Shown: positions 7,085-16,136 of the stretch, one piece after another
Numbering within the stretch: position 1 is the stretch's first letter
Layout of the letters: each line of letters starts with the position of its first letter
Virus record (IMG/VR): IMGVR_UViG_3300020394_000940
Location: 1 to 23,559 of that record
DNA from: a virus
Strand: one strand, 5' to 3'
DNA: 23,559 nucleotides
The notes under the pieces: model-generated
Told to the model about the DNA's origin: nothing
Databases searched by the model: none
What the model saw: only the letters and a program-made list of their open reading frames with translations
Translations under genes and position numbers: made by a program

Positions 7085-10000
7085 ATGCCAATTTCATTTA
7101 CAGAGAATTTACTATCATCAACTTATAGAGACGACTATAAAGATAGTAATAACTTTCATAGAATCTTGTTTAACTCTGGAAGAGCTTTGCAAGCACGTGA
7201 ACTTACACAGTCACAAACTATCTTGCAAAAAGAGATCGCGAGATTTGGAAAAAATATTTTCAAAGAAGGTGCTGCTGTAAATCCCGGTGGAATACTTGTA
7301 AATAGAAAATACGAATTCATAAAGCTTAACACCACTACTAATGCTTTACCTACTGACGTTACACCATTGATCGGAGACGAGTTTACTTCTGCTCCTACTG
7401 GAATTAAGTTTGTAGTATTAGAAATTGTTGCAGCAACATCAACGGATCCTGCAACTCTTTATGTGAGATACACAGATACCTCTGGAGGTACAGCTGGCTC
7501 AGAACCTGTTAGAGTTCCACCCGGAGAAAACATCACTGGTGCAAATTCAGGAGAAGTTCTTACAGTTCAATCTACAAATACTACAACTGACAAAGCTGTT
7601 GGTGTAGGAACTCGAGCATCTGTACATGGAGGTGACTTCTTTGTGCAGGGGCATTTTGTTAATGCTCAGCCTCAATCAATATTGATTGACAAGTATGGCA
7701 ACAGGCCTACTAAAAAAGTTGGATTTAAAGTTATACAAGATGTGGTCACAACTGCAGATGATGAGACACTCTTTGATAATCAAGGTGTGCTTCCAAATAA
7801 ATCAGCTCCTGGAGCAGATAGATTTAGAATCAGACTTGAGTTAACCACTCAGGATTTAGTTCTTGCAAATGAAAACTTTGTCTTCATGGCAGAAGTTGTT
7901 GAAGGTAGAGTTATGCAGACAGTTACTGGATTTGACCAGTACAATAAGATTAATGATCTTCTGGCTGCAAGGACAAAAGAAACAAACGGTGACTTTAATG
8001 TCAAGCCTTTCTTAATTAAGTTCGATGAAGATGATTCATTTCCAACTAAACTAAAGTTAAACGTTTCAAATGGTGTTGCTTATGTAAATGGATACAGAGC
8101 AAATCAACCTGTTCCTCAAAAGCTCAGTATTGATAAAGCACAGGACACAGTTACCATCAACAATCATGTGGCGATTGCTCAATACGGTAACTACTTTGAC
8201 ATTCAAGGAAATGTTGCGAATACAGGCGGCTTGGCTGTGACTCGTAATATTCGTGATTTGCCAAATATTGGGACTATGGAGAAGATGGATCTGAGATCCT
8301 CATTTAACTATGACTCTGCACCATTTCAAACTGCTGCTATAGGAACTCGCATTAGTGCAATCACTAAAGCTAATCCAGCAGTTGTCACAGTAGATAGTGC
8401 TTCGAATCTTCGTACTGGTGATAAAGTAAGAATCACAGGTATCGTTGGTATGACTCAATTGAATTCACAGGAACTATATGTTAGAACTACTTCAAATCCT
8501 GTCACATCATTTGAGTTATATGTTGATCCGGATTTACAAGTAGGACTTAACTCATCTGCTTACGGAACATTTAGTGCAGATGCTGGTGCAAAGATCGATT
8601 GGGGAACTTTAGGTAAAGCTCATGTAAGATATGTTCAGAACTTTAGCACTGGTGTTTACAGATGGTATCTGACAGATATTCAGATGAACCCAGGAAAATC
8701 TACTCGTCAGATCAGATCAATTGGAACTGCACAGAACAATGTAGGTAATATAGTTCTTGATGGGCTAACTGGAAATGCTGTACTTAAAGGAACTACTAAC
8801 AACTCACTTCTCTTTCCTCTACCAGAACAAAGAGCAAAGACTTTAACAGATATATCTTTGGAAGTTCAAAGATCATTTATTGGAAGTCTTGATGGAAGTG
8901 GTAAATTCTCATCCACGCTTTCTGCATCTGGAGAAACATTTGCAAATACTGCACAGTGGGTTGTAACATCTACAACTATTGGAGATCATAAGCCAAGATC
9001 AGGGTCATTCGCAATAAGTGGTGGCGGAATAACATTTGAATACACAGACGATTCAGGAGCAACTCAGGCTGGAGAGACCGTGCAGATTCTTGCGAAGGTA
9101 GCTAAGTCTCAAGGTGCTGTTCGTCCTAAAACACTTCAAACACTTGAATTAAAAGGACTAGACTTTGACTCAAACGGTGGAGCGGAAATAGTTCCAGCAC
9201 AGATCACTCTTCAAAAGCCAGATCTATTTAAAGTACTAAAGATTCTTGATAGCAGCGATTCATCTGACATCTCAGATAGATTCATTATTGATAATGGTCA
9301 AAGAGATAACTTTTATGGACCAGCAAGATTGATCTTAAAGGGTGGTGCTTCACGACCTTCAGGTACAAATAAAGTAAGAGCTAAGTTTCAGTACTTTACA
9401 CACGGTGCTTCTGGTGACTTCTTTACTTCACAGTCTTATTCAGGACAGATTGATTACGGTAAGATTCCAAAGCATACGAGAGCAGATGGAAATGTTGTTG
9501 AAGTTCAAAACTTTGTAGACTTCAGACCGCGTAAGGCAGATGCAAATCTTAAGACAGGATTCAGCACTGGATTTGATTCATCTTCTGCTGTGGTTAATGA
9601 GCTTCCAACTCCTACAGATAATATTCAGGCTGATGTAGAATATTACATGCCTCGACATGATAAGCTTGTTATTGATGAAGGGTCAAAGGTAAGACTCCTC
9701 AAAGGTACTTCAAGTCTTGATCCTAAGTATCCTGAGCTTCCTAATAACTGTTTAGAGCTTTACAGAATTAAATTGAATCCATTTACTTTTCATGATTCTG
9801 ATTTAGACATTGACCAGATCGAGCAAAAGAATTATACCATGAGAGATATTGGTAAGCTTGAAGAAAGAATTGATCAGGTCGAAGAGATGGCAAGTCTAAG
9901 CTTACTAGAAGTTGACTTGAAAAACCTTTCAGTGCTTGACTCAACTGGTGCAGATAGAACTAAAGCAGGTTTCTTAGTTGATAACTTTAGAGATCAGCTT

Positions 10001-12592
10001 GCATCAAACGTCGGAACTCTTGAGTATAGAGCTTCAATTGATCCAAGAGATCAGATCATGAGACCATCTTTCTTTGAAGACGCTATTGGCCTTGTGTATG
10101 ATTCAGCACAGTCAACTAATACTAGAAAGATGGGTGATAATATCTATCTTAAATTTACAGAGCAACTTTTCTTAAACCAGCCTCTTTATTCGCAGACTGA
10201 AAACATCAATCCTTTCCAAGTGATTGTTCATAGAGGAAGATTGAGAATATCACCGGGTTCAGATGACTGGAAAGAAGTAAAGCGACTTCCACCTAGAGTT
10301 ATTGACGGTGGATTCAGATTGAATCCTAATCAGGCAAATCTCTGGAATAGTTGGGAGTGGGCATGGGGTGGTACACCTTTAAACAGGCTTGCTGGAAGAA
10401 CTTTACAAAACACATCTAGCAATAGTGTTGAGGTTAGTGGTAATACTACTCGAACTTTTAGAAATACTAGTATCACAAGAGTTGTACATAGTGAAACTAT
10501 TAGAGAGTTCATTGAAGATAAGGTTGTTGATGTAGCAGTCATTCCATTTGCAAGATCAAGAAAGATTTATTTTAGAGCTCAGGGGATGAGACCTAATACA
10601 CAGATCTTCCCGTACTTTGATGGAATAAGAGTTGATGATTGGGTTAGAGAAGAACCTTTCCAAAATATTTCAGATGATCCTACACAATACGGAACAAGAT
10701 TTAATAGAGCAACAACTCACCCTGAAGGTTCTTCACCTCTGATTGCTAATGCTGCAGGTACGATTGAAGGATCATTCTTCTTGCCTAATACAAATGCTAT
10801 TAAGTTTAGAACTGGTGAAAGAGAACTTAAGTTCCTTGATATCACAGTAGATAATCAGGTAGATGCTGCTTCAATTGCAAGTGTGGTTTATACTTCAAAG
10901 GGAATACTTGAAACAAGACAAAGAAATTTCAGATCAACTAGACAATTAGATATTGTAAGAAATACAAGTAGAACTCTCATTGCTTTCCAGCAGGAAGATG
11001 ATGATAATAATGATGACGGCGGATCTGACCCATTAGCCCAGTCATTTAGAGTTGTACAACCTAACGGAATCTTTGCCACAAAGGTTGGTATTAGGTTTGC
11101 TACAAAAGATACAGTGATACCAGTGCAATGTCAGATCCGTCCTCTTGTAAATGGTATGCCTTCTGCCGAGGAGATTGTTCCTGGCGCAGTGAAATATCTT
11201 GAGCCTTCTTTGGTTAATACATCAGCAGATGGTACTGCACTCACTTACTTTAGTTTTGATGAGCCAGTTTACTTGAACGCTGGTGTGGAATATGCAATTG
11301 TTCTACTCGCAGAATCAATTGACTATAATGTGTATGTTGCAGAAACCGGAGAGTTTGTATTCGGATCAACTGAAAAGAAAATTACTAAGCAGCCTTCAAT
11401 GGGATCTATGTTCAAATCACAGAACGGTTCAACTTGGGAACCAGTTCAAAACTTTGACATGGCATTTGAATTACATAGAGCTGAATTTGTACCTTCAGGA
11501 AATGCTATCCTAGAAAACGCACATCCTCCATTTGAACTTTTAAATGTTGATGCTATCACAGCAACTTCAGGATCTACAAGGCTCGTTGTTCATCAACCAG
11601 ATCATGGCTTTAAGAGAACAGACAGAGCGAGAATCATGGGTCTTGATTCTTCCACTTCATATGCAGGTATCCTAGGTTCAAACATCATGGGCGTCAGAGT
11701 AGTTGACTCTTCTGATAATGACTTCTATACAATCACGGCCGGTACGGCTGCAACCTCAACAGGTGCGATTGGTGGAAGTACGATGTTTGCAGAGAAGAAC
11801 ATAGTGTTTGAACAGTTTACACCTTCAATTCAAACTATGATTCCTACATCTACTGATATATCTTTAAGCGGTAAGTTTACAACTGCTCAGTCAATTGCTG
11901 AAGATGTGCCGACCAAAGATTATAAGAAAGATGCGTTGTTCTCTACGCTTTCACTTGGTGAAAATAACTACTTCAATGATCCAGTCATGGTTCCATCGAA
12001 AAGAAATAGTGATCAGAACTTAGGCGTTGGAATTAACTCAACTACGTTTGCTGTGGCCATGAACACGATTTCCCCGGTTGTATCACCAGTTCTAGATATG
12101 CAAAGAGCTTCACTCTGGACAGTACATAACAGAATTGATTTCCAAGATAGTGGATCTGCAACTTATCCAAGAGGCGGTGCAGCAGGAACTTATCATACAC
12201 CTCTGGTCTATGTTCCAGAAACAGATAACACGGGTGGAACCTCAATTGCAAAGCATGTCACAAGACCAGTTGTTCTTGAAGCAGATGCAGTAGGATTGAG
12301 AATGACATTGGCAGCTAACAGGCCGACTGGTTCTGATTTCAGAGTTTACTACAAAGCCGTTACTGATGATGTAGCATTTGAAGATGTTAAGTGGACAGAA
12401 ATTATAAGAGAGAATGATCTACCAAGAGATGAGGATAGAATCACATTTAGAGATTATACATATCTGATAGGTGGACAAGGTGGAAATCTTCCTCCTTTCT
12501 CAAAATTTATTATTAAGATCGTAATGCATTCAACTAATAATGCTAGAGTTCCGGTATTTAAAGATCTTAGAGTTATAGCGATGGGAGCATAA
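7085..12592 (+). CDS. Giant baseplate/tail structural protein, DUF4815-like
   Basis: This 1835-residue protein is the largest in the window. The N terminus (YKDSNNFHRILFNSGRALQA, then RELTQSQTILQKEI) and the segment ending YTMRDIGKLEERIDQVEEMA (about residues 915-935, probable coiled coil) resemble what I recall of phage proteins carrying DUF4815. Near residue 1304 an acidic linker, EDDDNNDDGGSDPLAQSF, leads into a beta-rich C-terminal region with a repeated family look: VPVQCQIRPLVNGMP, SFDEPVYLNAGVEYAIVLL, and MGSMFKSQNGSTWEPVQNFD. This layout is typical of large wedge or fibre proteins in marine T4-like phages. It follows gp8, where T4 has gp9/gp10, and may act as a peripheral wedge arm or replace the N-terminal part of gp7 that is missing from the 3691-4644 protein. 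The ribosome site is AGGA, and the stop overlaps the next start as TAATG. The structural role is probable; the exact role is unknown. Confidence 0.7.
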   Translation: MPISFTENLLSSTYRDDYKDSNNFHRILFNSGRALQARELTQSQTILQKEIARFGKNIFKEGAAVNPGGILVNRKYEFIKLNTTTNALPTDVTPLIGDEFTSAPTGIKFVVLEIVAATSTDPATLYVRYTDTSGGTAGSEPVRVPPGENITGANSGEVLTVQSTNTTTDKAVGVGTRASVHGGDFFVQGHFVNAQPQSILIDKYGNRPTKKVGFKVIQDVVTTADDETLFDNQGVLPNKSAPGADRFRIRLELTTQDLVLANENFVFMAEVVEGRVMQTVTGFDQYNKINDLLAARTKETNGDFNVKPFLIKFDEDDSFPTKLKLNVSNGVAYVNGYRANQPVPQKLSIDKAQDTVTINNHVAIAQYGNYFDIQGNVANTGGLAVTRNIRDLPNIGTMEKMDLRSSFNYDSAPFQTAAIGTRISAITKANPAVVTVDSASNLRTGDKVRITGIVGMTQLNSQELYVRTTSNPVTSFELYVDPDLQVGLNSSAYGTFSADAGAKIDWGTLGKAHVRYVQNFSTGVYRWYLTDIQMNPGKSTRQIRSIGTAQNNVGNIVLDGLTGNAVLKGTTNNSLLFPLPEQRAKTLTDISLEVQRSFIGSLDGSGKFSSTLSASGETFANTAQWVVTSTTIGDHKPRSGSFAISGGGITFEYTDDSGATQAGETVQILAKVAKSQGAVRPKTLQTLELKGLDFDSNGGAEIVPAQITLQKPDLFKVLKILDSSDSSDISDRFIIDNGQRDNFYGPARLILKGGASRPSGTNKVRAKFQYFTHGASGDFFTSQSYSGQIDYGKIPKHTRADGNVVEVQNFVDFRPRKADANLKTGFSTGFDSSSAVVNELPTPTDNIQADVEYYMPRHDKLVIDEGSKVRLLKGTSSLDPKYPELPNNCLELYRIKLNPFTFHDSDLDIDQIEQKNYTMRDIGKLEERIDQVEEMASLSLLEVDLKNLSVLDSTGADRTKAGFLVDNFRDQLASNVGTLEYRASIDPRDQIMRPSFFEDAIGLVYDSAQSTNTRKMGDNIYLKFTEQLFLNQPLYSQTENINPFQVIVHRGRLRISPGSDDWKEVKRLPPRVIDGGFRLNPNQANLWNSWEWAWGGTPLNRLAGRTLQNTSSNSVEVSGNTTRTFRNTSITRVVHSETIREFIEDKVVDVAVIPFARSRKIYFRAQGMRPNTQIFPYFDGIRVDDWVREEPFQNISDDPTQYGTRFNRATTHPEGSSPLIANAAGTIEGSFFLPNTNAIKFRTGERELKFLDITVDNQVDAASIASVVYTSKGILETRQRNFRSTRQLDIVRNTSRTLIAFQQEDDDNNDDGGSDPLAQSFRVVQPNGIFATKVGIRFATKDTVIPVQCQIRPLVNGMPSAEEIVPGAVKYLEPSLVNTSADGTALTYFSFDEPVYLNAGVEYAIVLLAESIDYNVYVAETGEFVFGSTEKKITKQPSMGSMFKSQNGSTWEPVQNFDMAFELHRAEFVPSGNAILENAHPPFELLNVDAITATSGSTRLVVHQPDHGFKRTDRARIMGLDSSTSYAGILGSNIMGVRVVDSSDNDFYTITAGTAATSTGAIGGSTMFAEKNIVFEQFTPSIQTMIPTSTDISLSGKFTTAQSIAEDVPTKDYKKDALFSTLSLGENNYFNDPVMVPSKRNSDQNLGVGINSTTFAVAMNTISPVVSPVLDMQRASLWTVHNRIDFQDSGSATYPRGGAAGTYHTPLVYVPETDNTGGTSIAKHVTRPVVLEADAVGLRMTLAANRPTGSDFRVYYKAVTDDVAFEDVKWTEIIRENDLPRDEDRITFRDYTYLIGGQGGNLPPFSKFIIKIVMHSTNNARVPVFKDLRVIAMGA

Positions 12593-12807
12593 TGAGACCT
12601 ACACATAAATTAAAAGTTGAAGGTGCTACTGGTTTCGTGAGAGACATGAGTAATGGCGCTATCCTGTATACAAAGCAGGAAGAAGTTAATGAGGCGAGGC
12701 ATCGTAAAGCGCAAAGACTCGCAAAGGAAAACAGAATTGATAAACTAGAAAATGATGTTTCAGAAATAAAAGAAATGCTAAAAGTATTGGTGGAGAAAAA
12801 TGGCTAA
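12592..12807 (+). CDS. Small coiled-coil phage protein, conserved type, function unknown
   Basis: This 71-residue protein has two parts. The first is a short beta hairpin-like segment, KVEGATGFVRDMSNGAILYT (residues 8-27). The second is a charged helix from about residue 28 to the end, with ENRIDKLENDVSEIKEMLKV showing heptad spacing of I/L/V, a likely coiled coil. Small proteins with a VRD...GAI segment followed by a Lys/Glu-rich coiled coil are, as I recall, common in T4-like marine phages next to large structural genes; I know no assigned function. It overlaps the preceding stop (TAATG) and the following gene by eight bases, so it is almost certainly translated with them. It could be a minor virion part or an assembly factor. 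Confidence 0.7.
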   Translation: MRPTHKLKVEGATGFVRDMSNGAILYTKQEEVNEARHRKAQRLAKENRIDKLENDVSEIKEMLKVLVEKNG

Positions 12808-13321
12808 AAAAATATCAGTAGATGTCAATGAACTCATTGAACAGTGGAGGGTCAAGACTAATACTCTCGCAAACCAAGTAGGTGATCTCGATGACTTAAC
12901 AGACAGCGCGGCAAATGTAGTTGCAGCGATTGTGGCTTTACAAGACGCTTCGGTAACAGGTCCTGTCACGGTACGTATTAACGATATTGTTAATGCTAAT
13001 AACGCGTTAAAATTTCCAGTAGATAGTTCAAGAGTTGGAACCGGTGCGATAACAGCTACAAAGTTTGCTGATAGTTCTATAACTACTCCTAAGTTTGTAC
13101 CAGATGCTGTAGACTCTAATGCACTTGGTGCAAATGCAGTTCATGCTCAACATATAGATAATGATGCAATAATTAATCGTCACTATGCAGACTCATCTAT
13201 TGATGCTGCATTTATTAAACAAAATCAAATCACATCTAGAGAATTCAAAGGACTCGTAACGTTCACTATCAAGAGCGATAGTGGAACGACATTGAAGCAA
13301 ATATTTGGCCCAGGAACTTGA
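12800..13321 (+). CDS. Short fibre-like structural protein
   Basis: This 173-residue protein has an N-terminal helical segment (VNELIEQWRVKTNTLANQVG, residues 9-28) of the kind that opens many T4-like marine fibre proteins and probably docks to the baseplate. A run of imperfect short repeats follows, with I-T/S-x-x-K/H-F/Y-A-D-S-S-I spacing (AITATKFADSSITTPKFVPD, later IINRHYADSSIDAAF). This is typical of a trimeric fibrous shaft, in which each turn contributes a strand. The C terminus (FTIKSDSGTTLKQIFGPGT) is short and could fit into a partner. The start lies eight bases inside the previous gene and the next gene begins three bases after the stop. The fibre assignment rests on composition and repeats, not on recognised homology. 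Confidence 0.6.
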   Translation: MAKKISVDVNELIEQWRVKTNTLANQVGDLDDLTDSAANVVAAIVALQDASVTGPVTVRINDIVNANNALKFPVDSSRVGTGAITATKFADSSITTPKFVPDAVDSNALGANAVHAQHIDNDAIINRHYADSSIDAAFIKQNQITSREFKGLVTFTIKSDSGTTLKQIFGPGT

Positions 13322-13324
13322 ACT

Positions 13325-14422
13325 ATGGCGGTGAGAAAACCTTTAAAGTATGTAGCCGATACATTACAGGAAATGACATCAGCTGAAATAGCTGCATTCA
13401 TTCCTTATTGCAAATGGGCATATGCTCTGCATCCTTCGGTTGATGTAAGTACATTGAGCTCGCGTGGCAATGGAACTGAATACACCAGATCATCACTACT
13501 GACTACAACAGATACAAGAAAAATTAACACACAAGTAGCATCTGGCGTTAGTAGTTTTCCATCACAAGGCTCGCTGGGCGGAATAGGTACTGTAACAACT
13601 AATGTTGAATTATTTCAATACGTACTAAATCAAAACTCTGAGCTGTTTCAAGGAAGAACTAAAGTAGACAACAGGCCTCCAAGAACATATCCAATATATT
13701 GGGATGGGTCAGCTATAAGGCCAATGAGTCAGCAAGATATGTTTGACACTTTTTATTCAACTGCTTTGACAGAACTTGCAGACGGAACGGATCAAGATGG
13801 AACGTTTAGAATTTCCACTGATGCGAGCTTAGCTGGACATACCGGAAACAATGCAACTAAAGTATGGAGTGTTGGCGTTCTACCCGGCGGAAATATAGGG
13901 CCTTTACCTGATGGAGATGGTAGCGGAAGCGTGACTGGAATGATAGACACCCGAGCAAATGCTGGTGCGTATTCTATCCCATCACAAGTGTATGGGGATC
14001 AGCCTACAACTATAAACACATACACGGTTCTTCAAACTTACTCAGGAGATAATCCACCTGCAACTTTGAAACCTTTATACATCGATTCAGCTGGTGACGC
14101 GTTTCAATTTAAGCTTGAAAGAATGCCGTACTATAATTCTGGCAATAACAGCGTAGATGATGACTTAACATATTTGTCAGCATTGATAGGTAAAGATATG
14201 ATGGCATACGCTTCATATAAAGCAGCAAGCACAAATCAAAGAATACGTTATCACGCTTCATCTGGAAATATTAGAGGTTCTCAAATGACCGACACGGTGC
14301 TGAATGGATCTGGTGCATACACCACTCACCAGTTCAATACAGATAATTATACTGCAACAAACTTTCCTAATGGATCGCCGGTGACACAGAGCACATACAC
14401 TTTAAGAATAGAAAACGCATAG
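13325..14422 (+). CDS. Tail fibre-like or baseplate-associated structural protein
   Basis: This 365-residue protein opens MAVRKPLKYVADTLQEMTSA, a start I associate with virion structural proteins of marine T4-like phages (a KPL..V..TLQEM.. segment). The following region contains WAYALHPSV near residue 32 and a Gly/Ser/Thr/Asn-rich beta body. Residues near 118-135 (RPPRTYPIYWDGSAIRPM) and the Gly-rich stretch GPLPDGDGSGSVTG (about 197-210) look like exposed loops. No enzyme motif is seen. It starts three bases after the preceding fibre-like gene with AGGA as ribosome site (nine-base spacing), and ends just before the AGGAG of the next gene. This is probably the last gene of the first structural module. 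A receptor-binding or fibre-tip role is plausible but unproven. Confidence 0.55.
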   Translation: MAVRKPLKYVADTLQEMTSAEIAAFIPYCKWAYALHPSVDVSTLSSRGNGTEYTRSSLLTTTDTRKINTQVASGVSSFPSQGSLGGIGTVTTNVELFQYVLNQNSELFQGRTKVDNRPPRTYPIYWDGSAIRPMSQQDMFDTFYSTALTELADGTDQDGTFRISTDASLAGHTGNNATKVWSVGVLPGGNIGPLPDGDGSGSVTGMIDTRANAGAYSIPSQVYGDQPTTINTYTVLQTYSGDNPPATLKPLYIDSAGDAFQFKLERMPYYNSGNNSVDDDLTYLSALIGKDMMAYASYKAASTNQRIRYHASSGNIRGSQMTDTVLNGSGAYTTHQFNTDNYTATNFPNGSPVTQSTYTLRIENA

Positions 14423-14431
14423 GAGTTAATT

Positions 14432-14938
14432 ATGTCATTAGAAAATGCAAAACTTATGATGGCCTACTACACACATGAAGATAGGACTAACTGTAGAGCC
14501 GAATGGATGAAAGATGATGGTAATATCTATGCTGAAGACATTAGGCCAGAACCTGGGAATGCACTATGGGAAGATCTCTTAGAGCACTGTGATCTCGAAG
14601 ACATTCAGAACTGGACATTTCAATATCAGCATGAATCAAGAAAAGGATTTGAAGAAGATGTTATTGAGGTCGCAAGGAAAGAAGGTTTAGTTTGGGATGT
14701 GAGAGATGCTGATGCAATGGAACTCTATAAAGGATTTGCAAAAGCTATCTTTGATAATGATTGGGAAAATGATAAGTTAGCAAAAGAAAAATTATTCTGC
14801 TTTAAGCTTCAGGTGTTTGAACTAAATACTTTTAAGAAGTCAAAGAATAAAGAACTGAAAAGCCAACTTAGGAAATGCCAGAATATGATAGAGGCGGTGA
14901 CTATAGCATGTCAGATTCATCAAGAAATGTACAGCTAG
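14432..14938 (+). CDS. Unrecognised acidic helical protein
   Basis: I do not recognise this 168-residue protein. It is acidic and mostly helical in pattern, with many Trp residues (WMKDDG, LWEDLL, NWTFQYQHES, LVWDVRD, NDWEND) and an amphipathic C-terminal half (KLAKEKLFCFKLQVFE, then LKSQLRKCQNMIEAVTIACQ). There is no signal peptide, membrane segment or catalytic motif that I can see. The start is well supported by AGGAG, which overlaps the previous stop (TAGGAG), seven bases before ATG. Its end overlaps the nitroreductase-like gene, so the two are probably co-translated. It may be a small regulatory or chaperone-like protein. Its place between the fibre genes and the enzyme island does not decide its function. 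Confidence 0.6.
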   Translation: MSLENAKLMMAYYTHEDRTNCRAEWMKDDGNIYAEDIRPEPGNALWEDLLEHCDLEDIQNWTFQYQHESRKGFEEDVIEVARKEGLVWDVRDADAMELYKGFAKAIFDNDWENDKLAKEKLFCFKLQVFELNTFKKSKNKELKSQLRKCQNMIEAVTIACQIHQEMYS

Positions 14939-15534
14939 AAAAAATTATAAAGCAATCTTCTTGGTGCCAAAGAAACTGGAATCTATCTAAATCAATATCC
15001 GAAAGAGATATCCAAACTTTAAAGTACGCGGTCACTCATTGTCCAAGTAAACAGAATCGCGTATTTTACAAAGCTCTATTCATTCAAGATAGAAATATCA
15101 TACAAGCAATTCATGATTCATCTGATTCATTTACTATCAGATGGGATCCTCATGAAGCTGTTACCAATACACAAACACTAGCAAATCTTTTAGTAGTCTT
15201 TGTAAGAGACAGAGATGAAAACACACTTGCGCGTACAGAAAAAGAATATGACAAAGGTGTGATAGATGGAAAAACTAAAACTGATGAAGATCGTTCAGTA
15301 GGAATTGCAGGAGCGTATCTAGCATTTGCTGCCAATATGTTAGGATACAGAACAGGATTTTATAACATACTTCATAATAAGAAAAGAGTTGAGTCTATAC
15401 TAAACACTTCTAATGTCTTGCTTTCTGTAGGTGTTGGATTTCATAATGAAGACGTGAATATCAGACAATCTCATGTTTGGCCTGAATTTACATATCCATC
15501 GTTTGAAAAAAATATTCAGGTTGAAGACATATGA
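14908..15534 (+). CDS. Nitroreductase-fold protein
   Basis: This 208-residue protein carries features of the FMN-dependent nitroreductase superfamily. At residues 21-50, RNWNLSKSISERDIQTLKYA leads into the CPSKQN loop, comparable with the family's N-terminal Arg and P-S-x-x-N signature that contacts FMN. At 130-152, SVGIAGAYLAFAANMLGYRT matches the family's Gly-Ala...long helix...lGy/lG segment. VGVGF (174-178) fits the late strand. Family members reduce nitro groups, quinones or flavins with NAD(P)H; the substrate here is unknown. The RxxxR-type phosphate contact is only partly visible, so activity is uncertain. I chose ATG at 14908 (GGTGA seven bases upstream). The ATG at 14875 would add 11 residues, but its AGGA lies only one base away. 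The gene overlaps the previous one by 31 bases, and converges on and overlaps the dioxygenase gene by 19 bases. Confidence 0.65.
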   Translation: MSDSSRNVQLEKIIKQSSWCQRNWNLSKSISERDIQTLKYAVTHCPSKQNRVFYKALFIQDRNIIQAIHDSSDSFTIRWDPHEAVTNTQTLANLLVVFVRDRDENTLARTEKEYDKGVIDGKTKTDEDRSVGIAGAYLAFAANMLGYRTGFYNILHNKKRVESILNTSNVLLSVGVGFHNEDVNIRQSHVWPEFTYPSFEKNIQVEDI

Positions 15535-16136
15535 TTGATCAACTTCATTACTGTCTTATCATTTATCTCAATATTGAAAACTAGAAATGAGCAATCATAA
15601 ACTGCAAACACAGTATGTTCTTGTAAAGTGTTTATGAAATAAGCTCGACCGTGTTCAAAAAATAGTGGCTTATCCTCAAGACAAAACCACATCGAAGGTG
15701 GGTTACAATTCTTCAGTGGCACAAATAGTCTAAATACATCTACACTTCCACGTGGTCCACCATGATCTCTATGAGGTGGAAACATTCCTCCCGGCTGCAT
15801 GCGAATAACATGACTCCTGCCGACATGTCCGTCAAAAGGATCTGTATATGTTCGAACATAATCAGCGGCCTCAGTAGGTTGGTTAAATGACATTTCATTC
15901 AACCTAACTTTATTCTCTATACAATATTCTTTGACCGAATCTAAATCTGGTACACCAGTGAATCCTCCATCCAATGAATATAGGCTTAATCCTTCACGCC
16001 CAGGTTTCTTTCTAGGATTGTATGGTTTCCATAAATGAGAAAAGTGTTTAAGATCACTTAACGTTTCATTTGGAGATTGATAAAGGTTTAAAGAAAATTT
16101 AGACCCATACTGCAGGATATCTTTATATGTCGACAT
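15516..16136 (-). CDS. 2-oxoglutarate/Fe(II) dioxygenase-like, Asp/Asn beta-hydroxylase type
   Basis: This 206-residue protein has a double-stranded beta-helix metal triad pattern. His122-x-Asp124 lies in MFPPHRDHGG, and a distal His174 in INTLQEHTVF is about 50 residues later. SHVIRMQPGG just before the HxD and FEHGRAYFINT just before the distal His fit the aspartyl/asparaginyl beta-hydroxylase and related 2OG oxygenase family (typical pattern GxxxxPHxD...H). Arg136 (VFRLFVPL) could bind 2-oxoglutarate. Such enzymes hydroxylate protein side chains or small molecules using O2, Fe(II) and 2-oxoglutarate, releasing CO2 and succinate; the substrate here is unknown. It is the last gene of the - strand unit, with a good ribosome site (GGTGGAG five bases before ATG on the - strand) and a 14-base overlap with the upstream glycosyltransferase-like gene. 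Confidence 0.75.
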   Translation of the reverse strand: MSTYKDILQYGSKFSLNLYQSPNETLSDLKHFSHLWKPYNPRKKPGREGLSLYSLDGGFTGVPDLDSVKEYCIENKVRLNEMSFNQPTEAADYVRTYTDPFDGHVGRSHVIRMQPGGMFPPHRDHGGPRGSVDVFRLFVPLKNCNPPSMWFCLEDKPLFFEHGRAYFINTLQEHTVFAVYDCSFLVFNIEINDKTVMKLINHMSST

